DNA of 64,000 bases from Novosphingobium olei (GCF_012927405.1 NZ_JABBGM010000005.1:1-64000); one strand, 5' to 3'; numbered from the stretch's first letter, positions 48,636 through 57,901 are shown. Numbers and translations: made by a program. Notes: generated by a model from the sequence alone, not told the origin.

Positions 48636-49403
48636 ATGGCCACCAGCCTTCGCCCCAACATCGAATGTTCCGATGCCGAATGGCAAGCCCGGCAGGAGCT
48701 GGCCGCGTGCTACCGCATCTACGATCATCTCGGCTGGTCCGAATCGATCTACAACCACATTTCGCTGAAGGTGCCAGGGGAAGACAACGCGTTCCTGATC
48801 AACCCGTTCGGCCTGCTCTATTCCGAAGTCACCGCCTCGAATCTCGTCAAGATCGACATCGACGGCAACAACATCGGCGCCTCGAAGTATCCGGTGAACA
48901 AGGCAGGCTTCACCCAGCACGCCTATTTCCACCGGCACCTGCCCTGGGCCCATGCGATCGCGCACGTGCACACCACGGCGACGATGGCGGTGTGCAGCCT
49001 CGAGGAAGGGCTGATGCCGATCAACTTCTACGCCTGCAACTTCATCGGCCAGCTCGCCTACCACGATTTCGAGGGCGTCACCGTGCGCGCCGAGGAGGGC
49101 GAACGACTGCTGAAGAACCTGGGTGACAAGCGCATCCTGATGCTACGCAACCACGGCCCGGTGGTGCTCGCCCCGTCGCTCCAGCAGATGTTCGTCCAGC
49201 AGTGGAGCCTGCAGCGCGCCTGCGAAATCCAGCTGGCGGTGCTCTCGACCGGGGCAAAGCCGATCGTGGTGCCCGACGAGGTCGTCGCCGTGCATCAGCG
49301 CGATCTTCGCGAAGTTCAGGTGCCCGGCACCCGCCCGGGCGAGACCGACTTTGCCGCCTGGGTCCGCCGGATCGACCGCATCGATCGCAGCTGGCGCGAC
49401 TGA
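48636..49403 (+). CDS. class II aldolase/adducin family protein
   Basis: A 255-residue protein of the class II aldolase fold. It has YNHISLKVPGEDNAFLINPFG, the zinc histidines in AIAHVHTTATMAV, and MLRNHGPVVLAPSLQQMFVQ with the third His. Many members of this particular subgroup (around 250 residues) have no proven reaction. GGAGAGA precedes the ATG at good distance. It lies 47 bases before the [2Fe-2S] subunit gene, but no functional tie is evident. Confidence 0.88.
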   Translation: MATSLRPNIECSDAEWQARQELAACYRIYDHLGWSESIYNHISLKVPGEDNAFLINPFGLLYSEVTASNLVKIDIDGNNIGASKYPVNKAGFTQHAYFHRHLPWAHAIAHVHTTATMAVCSLEEGLMPINFYACNFIGQLAYHDFEGVTVRAEEGERLLKNLGDKRILMLRNHGPVVLAPSLQQMFVQQWSLQRACEIQLAVLSTGAKPIVVPDEVVAVHQRDLREVQVPGTRPGETDFAAWVRRIDRIDRSWRD

Positions 49404-49423
49404 CGCCCGCGCGGATTCCCAAG

Positions 49424-49450
49424 CCCCTGCCCTTGCGCTAGAGGCAGGGG
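49424..49450 (+). promoter_or_regulatory. hairpin covering the ribosome site of the [2Fe-2S] subunit gene
   Basis: CCCCTGCC (49424-49431) pairs perfectly with GGCAGGGG (49443-49450), loop CTTGCGCTAGA. The ATG follows at once (49451), and the likely ribosome site GAGG (49441-49444) lies at the edge of the right arm. If it folds in the mRNA it would restrict translation; it could also be a terminator after the aldolase gene, but no T-run follows. Confidence 0.5.
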
Positions 49451-49960
49451 ATGGCGCAGCTCACCGTCAACAACCAGCCGATGGAGTTCCGGCTCGAACC
49501 GGATACCCCCTTGCTGTGGGCGCTGCGCGATGCCGCAAACCTGACCGGCACCAAGTATGGCTGCGGCAGCGGCGAATGCGGCGCTTGCACGGTGATCATC
49601 GATGGGCAGGCGATGCCGAGTTGCACGCTTTCGCTGGGCGAGGCGGAAGGGCGCAGCGTGACCACGATCGAGGGGCTCTCGCCTGATCGCAGCCACCCGG
49701 TGCAGCAGGCGCTGGTGTCGGAACAGGCGATCCAGTGCGGCTTCTGCACGCCGGGGCTGGTGATGACGGCAGCGGCGCTGCTGGCGCGCAACGCCAATCC
49801 GACCGATGCCGATATCGCCGCAGCCGTGACCAACATCTGCCGCTGCGGCACCTATCCCCGCATCACGCAGGCGATCCAGCGCGCCGGGCGCATCCTTCGC
49901 GGCGAAGAGCGGGGCGTGCCGCTCCCCGCACCGCAGACCGCGACAACCCCCGGCCTCTGA
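49451..49960 (+). CDS. [2Fe-2S] subunit of a molybdenum hydroxylase (IorA-like)
   Basis: Small electron-transfer subunit, 169 residues, of the isoquinoline oxidoreductase / aldehyde dehydrogenase group. The plant-type [2Fe-2S] site is GTKYGCGSGECGACTVIIDG with the fourth Cys in MPSC. The second cluster site is QCGFCTPGLVM and NICRCGTYPRI. It lacks its own export signal, as usual for a partner carried by a Tat-exported large subunit. No large subunit is next to it; the IorB-like gene at 5401-7698 is the only candidate in this window. Confidence 0.92.
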   Translation: MAQLTVNNQPMEFRLEPDTPLLWALRDAANLTGTKYGCGSGECGACTVIIDGQAMPSCTLSLGEAEGRSVTTIEGLSPDRSHPVQQALVSEQAIQCGFCTPGLVMTAAALLARNANPTDADIAAAVTNICRCGTYPRITQAIQRAGRILRGEERGVPLPAPQTATTPGL

Positions 49961-49964
49961 CCGG

Positions 49965-52028
49965 TCAGAACTTTGCGCGGACGGTCAGACGCGCGTTGAT
50001 CGGCTTGCCGGTGGTAATGTTGTTGTCGGTGTGCGCCGAGGGGAAATAGTCGGTGTCGAACAGGTTCTCGACATTCAGCTGCAACGACAGCCGGTCGTTC
50101 AGTTCATAGAACACCGCTGCATCGACCCGCGTCCACGCCGGCAACCGCACGGTGTTGCTGATCGTGGTGAACATCGACGATTGATGCGTCACGCCCAGTC
50201 CCAGCCCGAGGCGCTTGGTAACGTCATAGCGCGTCCAGGCCGAGGCCTGCAGGTGCGGCAACTGGCTGAGCGTGCGACCGGCCGGCGCGGACGCAGTTGC
50301 CGAGCGCACTTCGCCTTCCTGCCAGGCGAGGCCGAGGCTTGCCTGCCAATCGGGCAGGATGCGGCCCGCCAGCGAGAACTCCACGCCCTGCGCGCGCGTC
50401 CGACCGGACAACTCGGCAAGGCCGGTCACCGGATTGTTGAAGCGCGAATTGTCGCGCGTCAGGCGATAGATCGCGGCGGTGAAGGCGAGGTTGGTGTGGA
50501 TGTCCCACTTCAGCCCTGCCTCAAGGTTCTCGAACTGCTCGGGATCGAGCGTAGCCTGCGTTGCATCGAGCGAGCCGAACTGGTCGCCCGACTGCGGCAG
50601 GAAACTGCGCGTGAAGCTGGCATAGATCGACATGTTCCGGCGCGGCTTGAGGATCACGCCCGCACGCGGCGACCATTTCCTGTCGGTGCGGCGCGCGCCG
50701 GCGCCGTTGACCGCCCCCTCTATCCTGAACTCATCATAGCGGATGCCGCCGACGATCTGGAGGAAGGGCGCCAGCTCGATCTGGTCCTGCAGGTAGGCCG
50801 ACCAGGTATCGACCTTGCTGTCGGTCACGCGCGCGGTGCCGGTGAACGTTGCCACGGGGATCGTCAGGCGCTTGGCCAGGACAACGCTCGCCCCACCCGG
50901 AAACACGGGATCGATCCGCAGGCCCGAAGTGTCCTGGCTCGAGACCTCGAATCCGGCGAGCAGGGTATGTCCCACCGGACCGGTGCGCCCTTCCCAGACG
51001 AGATTGGTCTGCCCGATCCAGCTGTCCCGGACCGTCGCGCTGGAATAGCCCGACAGGGTCAGCGTGTTGGTCGCTGGGTTGACCGCGGTGTTGGCGAAGA
51101 GGTTGCCGTAATACTTGTCGGTGTGGCTGTACTGGCCGATCACGTTGAAGGTCAGGTTGTCGGCCAGCTGGTGGTCGAGCCGGGCTTGCGCAATGTGCGC
51201 CCTTACCCGCGCGACGTTGAGCGCTTTCGAACCGAAGAAGGTATCGTCGTAGCCCTGCAGCGGCTTGCCGTTGATCGAAGGCACGCCCCGGTCGGTGGTG
51301 CGATCGTCATCGTCGTAGTTGTACGACAGTTCGACCCGCGTATCCGCATCCGGTTCAAAGGCCAGCGTCGGATTGATGCCGATGAAGCGCCCGCTGAAAT
51401 CCTGCCGGTGGTTGCGGAACTCCCCGTAAGTCGCGTTGAGCCGGGCGCCCAGATTGCTGCCGAGTGGCTGGTTGAGGTCGCCAGCGATGGAGAATGCGCC
51501 GAAGGTATCCACCCCGGCGGTTGCAGCGCTCATGGTCTTGTCCAAAGCGGGGGTCTTGCTGACGCGGTTGACCACGCCGCCGCCCCCGCCGCGCCCGAAC
51601 AGCAGCGCGTTCGCGCCCTTGAGCACCTCGACCCGCTCGATGTTGTAGAGCGAGCGATAGTACTGCGTATCGTCGCGCAGGCCGTCGAGATAGAAGTCGG
51701 CCGTTGTGTTCTGGCCGCGCAGGTTGACCTGGTCGCGATGCCCTTCGCCCTGCCCCAGAACGACTCCCGGCACGTAGCGCAGCGCATCGCCAAGTTGCGT
51801 GACGCCCTGATCGTCGAGCTGTTCGCGCGTCAGCACGGCCACGCTCTGCGGCACGTCGACCAGCGGAGTCGGCGTCTTGATCGCGTTGGCGTCCTCGGGC
51901 CGGTAACCGTCGGCCTTGCCGGTCACCACGATGGCGACACGGCCGTCATCGGCAACGACTTCTTCGGCCTGCGCGATGGCAGGCATCAAAACAGCAACGC
52001 CTGCGAGCAGGACAGCCTGGCGGATCAT
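49965..52028 (-). CDS. TonB-dependent siderophore receptor (Fiu/FhuE-like)
   Basis: Outer-membrane beta-barrel importer of ferric siderophores, 687 residues. It has a signal peptide (MIRQAVLLAGVAVLMPAIAQA) and a plug domain with TPTPLVDVPQSVAVLTREQL, RYVPGVVLGQGEGHRDQVNL, LRGQNTTADFYLDGLRDD and VEVLKGANALLFGRGGGGG. A 22-strand barrel follows, ending in KF with the C-terminal Phe typical of Bam substrates. The plug resembles catecholate receptors. A Fur-like palindrome lies upstream at 52060-52080, so iron control is likely. It converges on the [2Fe-2S] gene with four bases between. Confidence 0.93.
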   Translation of the reverse strand: MIRQAVLLAGVAVLMPAIAQAEEVVADDGRVAIVVTGKADGYRPEDANAIKTPTPLVDVPQSVAVLTREQLDDQGVTQLGDALRYVPGVVLGQGEGHRDQVNLRGQNTTADFYLDGLRDDTQYYRSLYNIERVEVLKGANALLFGRGGGGGVVNRVSKTPALDKTMSAATAGVDTFGAFSIAGDLNQPLGSNLGARLNATYGEFRNHRQDFSGRFIGINPTLAFEPDADTRVELSYNYDDDDRTTDRGVPSINGKPLQGYDDTFFGSKALNVARVRAHIAQARLDHQLADNLTFNVIGQYSHTDKYYGNLFANTAVNPATNTLTLSGYSSATVRDSWIGQTNLVWEGRTGPVGHTLLAGFEVSSQDTSGLRIDPVFPGGASVVLAKRLTIPVATFTGTARVTDSKVDTWSAYLQDQIELAPFLQIVGGIRYDEFRIEGAVNGAGARRTDRKWSPRAGVILKPRRNMSIYASFTRSFLPQSGDQFGSLDATQATLDPEQFENLEAGLKWDIHTNLAFTAAIYRLTRDNSRFNNPVTGLAELSGRTRAQGVEFSLAGRILPDWQASLGLAWQEGEVRSATASAPAGRTLSQLPHLQASAWTRYDVTKRLGLGLGVTHQSSMFTTISNTVRLPAWTRVDAAVFYELNDRLSLQLNVENLFDTDYFPSAHTDNNITTGKPINARLTVRAKF

Positions 52029-52059
52029 GAACGGTTCCCCTTACGAACCGCCCCGTTAA

Positions 52060-52080
52060 TGCGACGCGTTCTCAATCGCA
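52060..52080 (-). promoter_or_regulatory. putative Fur-box-like operator of the siderophore receptor
   Basis: On the minus strand the sequence TGCGATTGAGAACGCGTCGCA has 5-bp inverted ends (TGCGA/TCGCA) around a TTGAGAA core, resembling Fur boxes. It lies 32-52 bases before the receptor ATG, where a repressor could block transcription. The match is partial. Confidence 0.45.
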
Positions 52081-52144
52081 AGAGAAAGTGCGAATTGCTC
52101 GCAAAAGCTTTTCCGGCCTTGGCGTTATCCCCTTGGGCAAGCCG

Positions 52145-53908
52145 CTACTCGTACCGGCGCTTGCGCTTCTTGCCTTCGCGCAGCTTTTCAAGCTCGGCGT
52201 GGATGCGATCGCTGATCGAGCCATGGTCGGCATCCTTGGCGCTGAACGTCAGATCTGCCGGATTGTCGGGCTCGGCCTCCTCCACCGGCTTGGGCTTTGG
52301 CTTGGGCTGGGGCGGATGGGGATAGCCCTCGCAGTTCTCCACCTCGCGTGCGCCCTGTTCGTCGTAGAGCGTCGACATCGCTAACGGCGGATCGCCCGAT
52401 GGACGTGTCGTGCAGATCTCGACCTGCTTGCTCTGGATGTCGTAATGAACCGTCAGGTTCTCGAGCCCGCAGCTCGCAGGGTTGCAGCCGCGCAACGACA
52501 GCGTTTCCCCCTTGCGCACGATCGGCTCGGTCGCCCGGATCGTCGGGAGCAGTTCCTCGATCGCGCTCGCCGCCTCCTGCCCGCCGATCAGTTCGTCGAC
52601 GGCAGAGCGGAACTCCTCGCTTTCGAACATCGTCTGGCCGTCGATCCTCGCGTCGATAGGCTTGCCGGCAAAGCGCGCAATGCCTTCGACCGGAGGCTCG
52701 TTCACTTCGGCCTCGGCACTGGCCCCAGCCGCCGGCCCTTCCGGATTGGCGGCCACGTGCGACAGCGAGCCAAGCCAGAAGGCCAGCGCGTGCGTAGCGA
52801 CGAGCCCCGTGCCGATCAGCGCCAGCCGGCGGACGCGCGGCGGCACGGAAATGGCGGGCAGCTTGCGCTTCGCACGCTTCTTGCCGGCCGCAGTCTCATC
52901 CGGGCCATCGGGCGCCACGGCCGCCGCTGGCGCGGAGGCTTCCATCTCGCCGAGGAGATCGTCCATGTCATCGAGCGAAACGGGAGGCAGTGCAGCCGGC
53001 ACCGCTTCGGCCGATGCTGCCGCCCCCTCGACCACCGCGCTCTCGCTTGCGGGGGCGAGTTCCCCAAGAATATCGTCGAGCGGGTCGTCCTCGGCGGCAG
53101 GAGCAGCCGGCAATTCACCCAGGATGTCATCCAGCGGATCGGCTTCGACCGCCGGCGTAACGGGTCCTGCCGGCAGCTCTCCAAGGATATCGTCCAAGGG
53201 ATCGACCTCCGCTGCGACCGGGGCGGGCGCAGAAGGCAATTCGCCGAGGATATCCTCCAGCGGGTCGATCTCGACAGCCTCGAGCGGGGCAGGCGGAGCA
53301 GGCGCTGCCGCCAGTTCGCCAAGAATGTCATCCAGCGGATCGACGGCCGCAACTTCCGCAGGAGCGGGCGCCGCCGTCAAAGCCCCAAGGATGTCGTCGA
53401 GGGGATCAACTTCGGCCGATGGTGGCGCAGGAGCTGCGGACAACTCGCCCAGAATGGCGTCGAGCGGATCCTCATCGGGCGCGGGTGCGGGTGCGGGCAA
53501 TTCGTTCAGGATATCGTCCAGCAGGTCGGTCGGTGCGTCCTCGCTCGCGGCGATGGGCTCGGACGGCAGCGCTGGCTCAGCCTCGGCTTCCAGCCCCGCG
53601 ACCTCGTCGTCCGGGGCATCGGCCAAGGCTTCTTCTTCGATCTCCGCTAGTGGAAGGACCTTCGTCTCGGCAGACGTCTCACCGTTTGGCGGACCGGCCA
53701 GATCTCCCAGAAGATCGTCGAAATCGATGGATCCGGCCGCTACCGGATCTACCGGATCGGCAGGCCGCTCCGGCTCGCCGAGCGGGTCGTCGGCGACCGG
53801 TGCCTGCGGGACGGGCGGCGGCGGGACCGGCGGCAGGTCGGGACGCCTTGCCTTGCGCTTGCGCGCAGGCGCTGCGGTTTCCCCTGCGGTATGCGGTGGT
53901 CGTGCCAT
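52145..53908 (-). CDS. membrane protein with about ten acidic DPLDDILGEL repeats
   Basis: A 587-residue protein I cannot assign to a family. A basic, Pro-rich start (ARKRKARRPDLPPVPPPP) is followed by an acidic Ala/Pro-rich region. Residues 128-322 repeat DPLDDILGELPAAP-like units about every 20-27 residues, with outliers at 63-70 and 312-321. A basic stretch (KKRAKRKL) leads into one membrane helix (RRLALIGTGLVATHALAFWL, about 359-383). The C-terminal 200 residues would be periplasmic, with four cysteines (475, 480, 499, 526), and end Lys/Arg-rich. By the positive-inside rule the repeats are cytoplasmic. It lies upstream of the TonB receptor on the same strand. Confidence 0.85.
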   Translation of the reverse strand: MARPPHTAGETAAPARKRKARRPDLPPVPPPPVPQAPVADDPLGEPERPADPVDPVAAGSIDFDDLLGDLAGPPNGETSAETKVLPLAEIEEEALADAPDDEVAGLEAEAEPALPSEPIAASEDAPTDLLDDILNELPAPAPAPDEDPLDAILGELSAAPAPPSAEVDPLDDILGALTAAPAPAEVAAVDPLDDILGELAAAPAPPAPLEAVEIDPLEDILGELPSAPAPVAAEVDPLDDILGELPAGPVTPAVEADPLDDILGELPAAPAAEDDPLDDILGELAPASESAVVEGAAASAEAVPAALPPVSLDDMDDLLGEMEASAPAAAVAPDGPDETAAGKKRAKRKLPAISVPPRVRRLALIGTGLVATHALAFWLGSLSHVAANPEGPAAGASAEAEVNEPPVEGIARFAGKPIDARIDGQTMFESEEFRSAVDELIGGQEAASAIEELLPTIRATEPIVRKGETLSLRGCNPASCGLENLTVHYDIQSKQVEICTTRPSGDPPLAMSTLYDEQGAREVENCEGYPHPPQPKPKPKPVEEAEPDNPADLTFSAKDADHGSISDRIHAELEKLREGKKRKRRYE

Positions 53909-54038
53909 CTTGTCCCGAGCGCCCGTTCGTCTTGCTGCCGACGCCCGATGTTCCGGGCGTTGGCTGCATCAACCACAGCGATGGCAAAGGCGGGGTAGTG
54001 CGCGCCTAGGGGTTAGTCCGTGCAGGACCGCACCCGAA

Positions 54039-54173
54039 TCAGAAAGGCAGTGCCTTGTCGGCCAGGATCAGCGCTGCCGCGCAGGACAGCACGATGGCAC
54101 TGCGCAGCCAGTTGGTGACGGGCAGCGCCGGAACGTGGCGAAGGGCGATCGCATGGGCCATGTCCGCAGACAT
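54039..54173 (-). CDS. possible 44-residue membrane peptide
   Basis: A short frame from ATG 54173, with GGGGG four bases upstream, reads MSADMAHAIALRHVPALPVT and has a hydrophobic helix (LRSAIVLSCAAALILA) ending DKALPF. It lies 30 bases after the M14 peptidase stop and could be its last operon member. No family recognised; such a short frame could be chance. Confidence 0.35.
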   Translation of the reverse strand: MSADMAHAIALRHVPALPVTNWLRSAIVLSCAAALILADKALPF

Positions 54174-54203
54174 GCACCCCCGCGCGTTAACGGGGCGTAA
54201 AGA

Positions 54204-55334
54204 TCAGCCCCGCTCGACCAGCCATTCGTGCAGCGCGGCAAGGCAATCGCGCGCCAGCAGCTTCGACCGCTCCGGACTCCACCCCTGCGCCGCACAGGGC
54301 AGATCGTCGTTGTCCTTGAACGGCATCTCCAGCGTCATCGCCACGGCGCCGAAGCGCTCGGCCAGCTGGTTGGTCGACATCGCGAGGTTGGCCGTGCCCG
54401 GCCGTGCCTCGGGGTAACCGCGCCTGGTCTGGAAATCGGGCGTGCGGCGTTCGAGGATGGCGCGATAGCGGCGATAGCCCTCGCCCTGCGCCTCGTTCCA
54501 GCCGGGGATCCCTTCGAAACCGGCCAGGAACACGTGGGGAATGGCCTCGTCTCCATGGACATCCATCGCGAAGTCGACTCCGCTCTCCTTCATCGCTTCG
54601 AGCACGCAGAGCACTTCGGGCGAGCGGTCGGCGCTCGGCTCGGCCCATTCGCGATTGAGATTTACGCCGACCGCATTGGTGCGCAGGTGGCCGCGCACCG
54701 ATCCGTCCGGGTTCATGTTGGGCACGACATGGAAGGTGCAGCGTTGGCGCAAGGCGCGGCCATGCGGATCGGCCGGGTCGGTCAGCAGGTCGAGCGCGCC
54801 TTCCATCCACCATTCGGCCATCGATTCGCCCGGATGCTGGCGCGCGTAGAGCCACACCTGCTTGGGACCTTCACCGAATTCCAGGCAATCGATCGGCCGG
54901 CCATCGAGGCTCTGCCCAAGGACGCGATGCGACACCCCCTCGCACTGCGCGGTCTGCGCGACGAGATCGGCGTGGCGTTCGAGCGAGTAGGGCGCGAAAT
55001 AGGCGAACGAGGCGGGGCCCGACGGGGTGTGGCGGATCGTCAGCGTGCCGCCGTCCTCGGCCGCATCATAGGACGTATCGGTCCGGCCCCAGAATTCGCG
55101 GTCCTCGCTCACCACCGCGCGATATCCCGGCCAGCCGCCCGGATAGGCCGACGCAGCAAGGCCGATGATGCGCAATACCAGCTGCCGGCCTTCGGCGCCG
55201 GAAACGCGGAAGTGGAACCACTGGAAGAAATCGGACTGGTGGTCCTTGCGAATCGCCAGCGTCGCGGTGGCGCCGTCGATGGACAGGACTTCGATGTTCC
55301 CGCTGTCGAAGGCGGCGTCGATATGGATCGTCAT
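54204..55334 (-). CDS. M14-type zinc carboxypeptidase, cytosolic (CCP-like)
   Basis: A 376-residue peptidase of the subfamily related to cytosolic carboxypeptidases. An N-terminal beta domain ([20 protein letters not shown]) precedes the catalytic domain. Zinc and substrate motifs are [16 protein letters not shown] (His, Glu), [36 protein letters not shown] (third ligand His) and the catalytic Glu in TLEMPF. It has no signal peptide. Its ATG overlaps the stop of the upstream secreted protein (ATGA). The substrate is unknown. Confidence 0.88.
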   Translation of the reverse strand: MTIHIDAAFDSGNIEVLSIDGATATLAIRKDHQSDFFQWFHFRVSGAEGRQLVLRIIGLAASAYPGGWPGYRAVVSEDREFWGRTDTSYDAAEDGGTLTIRHTPSGPASFAYFAPYSLERHADLVAQTAQCEGVSHRVLGQSLDGRPIDCLEFGEGPKQVWLYARQHPGESMAEWWMEGALDLLTDPADPHGRALRQRCTFHVVPNMNPDGSVRGHLRTNAVGVNLNREWAEPSADRSPEVLCVLEAMKESGVDFAMDVHGDEAIPHVFLAGFEGIPGWNEAQGEGYRRYRAILERRTPDFQTRRGYPEARPGTANLAMSTNQLAERFGAVAMTLEMPFKDNDDLPCAAQGWSPERSKLLARDCLAALHEWLVERG

Positions 55335-55927
55335 TTCACCTTGATAGTGTCACCCGAGCGGCCGGGAAACCCTTGGAACAGCCCGTGGGCCATTCGCCGC
55401 GACAGGACATCGGTCCGCCCGCTGGCCGCCCCGGCCTTTTCGGCGCTTTCCGCCCGGCCTTCCCACAGCGCGCGGCCGGTCGCGCGGTCGCGGATCACCA
55501 CGCCCAGCCGGGTGTGGACCACATCCTTGGGCCCACCGCCGAGATTGAAGCCGAGCCCCAGGCCGACGCCGCTGTTCCAGCCGCCGGTTGCGCCGCCCAC
55601 TCCGACCGACACCGGTCCGCGTTCACGGCCCTGCCGCACCGTTTCCTGGTCGAATCGCACCTCGACGATCCTGTCCGCTGCGCCCGCCGTGGCAAAGCCG
55701 AAGCCCTGCGCGCCAAGCTCGCGCGCGACCGCATCGACCCAGGGCGCCGCCTGCAGCGATTGCGGATCGGTCCCGGGTGCACCGGTCACGAACACGGCGC
55801 CCTTGCCGAGCAGGGCAACGGTCTCGGGGGTGTGGAAGCGCGTAACCTCGACCGGCGCGGCCAGCGCGGGGCCGGCGAACGCCAGCACGGCGGCCAGGGC
55901 CACGGGAGAGGACAGGAAGCGACGCAT
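55331..55927 (-). CDS. DUF4136-like secreted protein, paralogue 1
   Basis: A 198-residue protein with a signal peptide ([24 protein letters not shown]). The mature part has [20 protein letters not shown], a Gly-rich loop ([20 protein letters not shown]) and [20 protein letters not shown], a pattern also found in the next gene. The ATG at 55927 follows AAGGATTTTGCC; a GTG five codons upstream is possible. It resembles DUF4136-type lipoprotein relatives but lacks a lipobox. Its end overlaps the carboxypeptidase start. Confidence 0.75.
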   Translation of the reverse strand: MRRFLSSPVALAAVLAFAGPALAAPVEVTRFHTPETVALLGKGAVFVTGAPGTDPQSLQAAPWVDAVARELGAQGFGFATAGAADRIVEVRFDQETVRQGRERGPVSVGVGGATGGWNSGVGLGLGFNLGGGPKDVVHTRLGVVIRDRATGRALWEGRAESAEKAGAASGRTDVLSRRMAHGLFQGFPGRSGDTIKVK

Positions 55928-55987
55928 GGCAAAATCCTTCACGAAGCGATCGTGAAGGATATGGGGCCTAACCGCCGGCCCGCAATG

Positions 55988-56716
55988 TCATTGGGCATCG
56001 GCCGGGGCGGGCGGCGGCGGCGCCATGCCGATATTGGCCGCATCGACCACCTTGCCCTCCGGGAACTTGGCAAACAGTGCCGAGGCCAGCCGTCCGGCCA
56101 CCGCGCCATTGTCCAGGCCGTCGTCGCCTTCGCGATTCTGCGCCTCGGCGTGGCCTTCCCACAGCGTCGCCCCGCTCGCCTTGTCGCGGATGCGCACATC
56201 GAGCCGCGTTTCGACGATGGCCTTCTTCGGCTTGGACAAGTCGACATTCAGCGCCAGGCCATAGCCGCTGCCGCGATTTGACACGTATGTCGTCATCGCA
56301 CCGCTGACCGGCTTGTGTGGCTCTTCGGCCGGCAGCACGACACGGTGGCTTACGCCCACCTGCACCACCTGCCCGGGATCCTGCGCGTTGGCGGTGTCAT
56401 AACCCCGGCCCGCAAGCTGATCGACCACGGCCGCTTCGTAGACCGGCAGCTTCCAGTCCGCGTCCGATGCATCTTCGCCCGCGGTCAGCGCGGCAACGAC
56501 GATGCGTCCCTTGCCCAGACGGTCTCCGGCATCCGCCGCGCGATAGGCGGTAACTTCGACCTTCTTCGAAGGCTCGATCCCCTGCCGCGCGCCCCGGTCG
56601 AGCCGATCCATGTGGTCCCAGCGCGATCCCATCGGCCCATCGCCAAAGTAGGGTTGCGCCAGCGCCAGCGAGGGCAGGCCAAGGAGAAGGAGGGAAAGTG
56701 CGGCACGGCTGCTCAT
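55988..56716 (-). CDS. DUF4136-like secreted protein, paralogue 2
   Basis: A 242-residue protein with a signal peptide (MSSRAALSLLLLGLPSLALA). The mature part shares the plan of its downstream neighbour: VDQLAGRGYDTANAQDPGQV, a Gly-containing loop (NRGSGYGLALNVDLS) and RLDVRIRDKASGATLWEGHA. It ends in a Pro-rich tail (APPPPAPADAQ). The two are 60 bases apart on the same strand, a tandem duplication by sequence style. Function unknown. It is divergent from galE. Confidence 0.75.
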   Translation of the reverse strand: MSSRAALSLLLLGLPSLALAQPYFGDGPMGSRWDHMDRLDRGARQGIEPSKKVEVTAYRAADAGDRLGKGRIVVAALTAGEDASDADWKLPVYEAAVVDQLAGRGYDTANAQDPGQVVQVGVSHRVVLPAEEPHKPVSGAMTTYVSNRGSGYGLALNVDLSKPKKAIVETRLDVRIRDKASGATLWEGHAEAQNREGDDGLDNGAVAGRLASALFAKFPEGKVVDAANIGMAPPPPAPADAQ

Positions 56717-56882
56717 TGTTGTCTGGTTCCGTCTGTGGGTTGCGATCCCGCGTGGTCGCTCGTGCCCCTCGAGCGCTGTCACTGTCCTGAACGCGAAATG
56801 GCAGGTTTCCCTTCGTCGCTTTAAGCGGCGCTTTATGCTGCTAGTGCGAAAGGAATCGCGGCAATCGAAGGTGATTCGGCAG

Positions 56883-57884
56883 ATGAAGGTACCAGTCCTT
56901 GTTACCGGCGGCGCAGGCTATATCGGCAGCCACGCGGTCCTCGCCCTCAAGGATGCCGGCTGGCCGGTCGCCGTGATCGACAATCTGACCACCGGCTTCC
57001 GCTTTGCCATACCCGACGGCGTTCCGCTTTACGAGGGCGACATCGAGGATGGCGCGCTGCTGGCCCGGATCTTTGCCGAGCAGGGCACGCAGGCCGTGAT
57101 GCATTTCGCCGGCTCGATCATCGTTCCTGAATCGGTCGAGAACCCGCTCAAGTATTATCACAACAACACCGCCAAGAGCCGCGCGCTGATCGACGCGGCG
57201 GTAAGCGGAGGCTTGAAGCACTTCATCTTCTCGTCCACCGCGGCGACCTACGGCATCCCCGAAGTCTCGCCGGTGACCGAGGACAGCCCCAAGCAGCCGA
57301 TCAATCCCTACGGCATGTCCAAGCTGATGACCGAGATCATGCTGGCGGATACGGCCAGGGCCCATCCGCTGAACTTCTGCGCGCTGCGCTACTTCAACGT
57401 TGCCGGCGCAGATCCGCAGGCCCGCACCGGCCAGTCCACGGCGGGCGCCACCCACCTGATCAAGGTTGCGGTGGAAGCGGCACTGGGCAAGCGCGACAGC
57501 GTCGGCGTGTTCGGCACCGACTACGCCACGCCCGATGGCACCGGGGTGCGCGACTACATCCACGTGTCGGACCTTGCCGCGGCGCACGTGCTGGCGCTGG
57601 AAGGGCTGATCGAACAGCCCGAACGCTCGCTCACCATGAATTGCGGCTATGGCCGGGGCTTTTCGGTGCTCGAAGTGCTCGACGCGGTCGATCGCGTCAC
57701 CAACCGCACGATCGACCGCCGCATGGAAGGCCGCCGCGCGGGCGATCCCGATTCGCTGATCTCGGACAACCGGCGGATCAAAGAAACGCTGCCGTGGGTG
57801 CCGCAGTATGCCGATCTTGAAACGATCGTGACTCACGCGCTCGCCTGGGAGCGCAAGCTGACCGAGATTCGCGGCGAGGCCTGA
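56883..57884 (+). CDS. galE: UDP-glucose 4-epimerase
   Basis: NAD-dependent epimerase of the extended SDR family interconverting UDP-glucose and UDP-galactose, 333 residues. It has the Rossmann start VLVTGGAGYIGSHAVLALKD, SSTAATYGIPEVSPVTED, the catalytic YxxxK in NPYGMSKLMTEIML, FNVAGADPQARTGQ and DGTGVRDYIHVSDLAAAHV. GAAGGTGA lies upstream of the ATG at 56883; the frame extends 16 codons further. It supplies sugar nucleotides for surface glycans. Confidence 0.95.
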   Translation: MKVPVLVTGGAGYIGSHAVLALKDAGWPVAVIDNLTTGFRFAIPDGVPLYEGDIEDGALLARIFAEQGTQAVMHFAGSIIVPESVENPLKYYHNNTAKSRALIDAAVSGGLKHFIFSSTAATYGIPEVSPVTEDSPKQPINPYGMSKLMTEIMLADTARAHPLNFCALRYFNVAGADPQARTGQSTAGATHLIKVAVEAALGKRDSVGVFGTDYATPDGTGVRDYIHVSDLAAAHVLALEGLIEQPERSLTMNCGYGRGFSVLEVLDAVDRVTNRTIDRRMEGRRAGDPDSLISDNRRIKETLPWVPQYADLETIVTHALAWERKLTEIRGEA

Positions 57885-57901
57885 CTCATCGCCCGCCGCA
57901 G

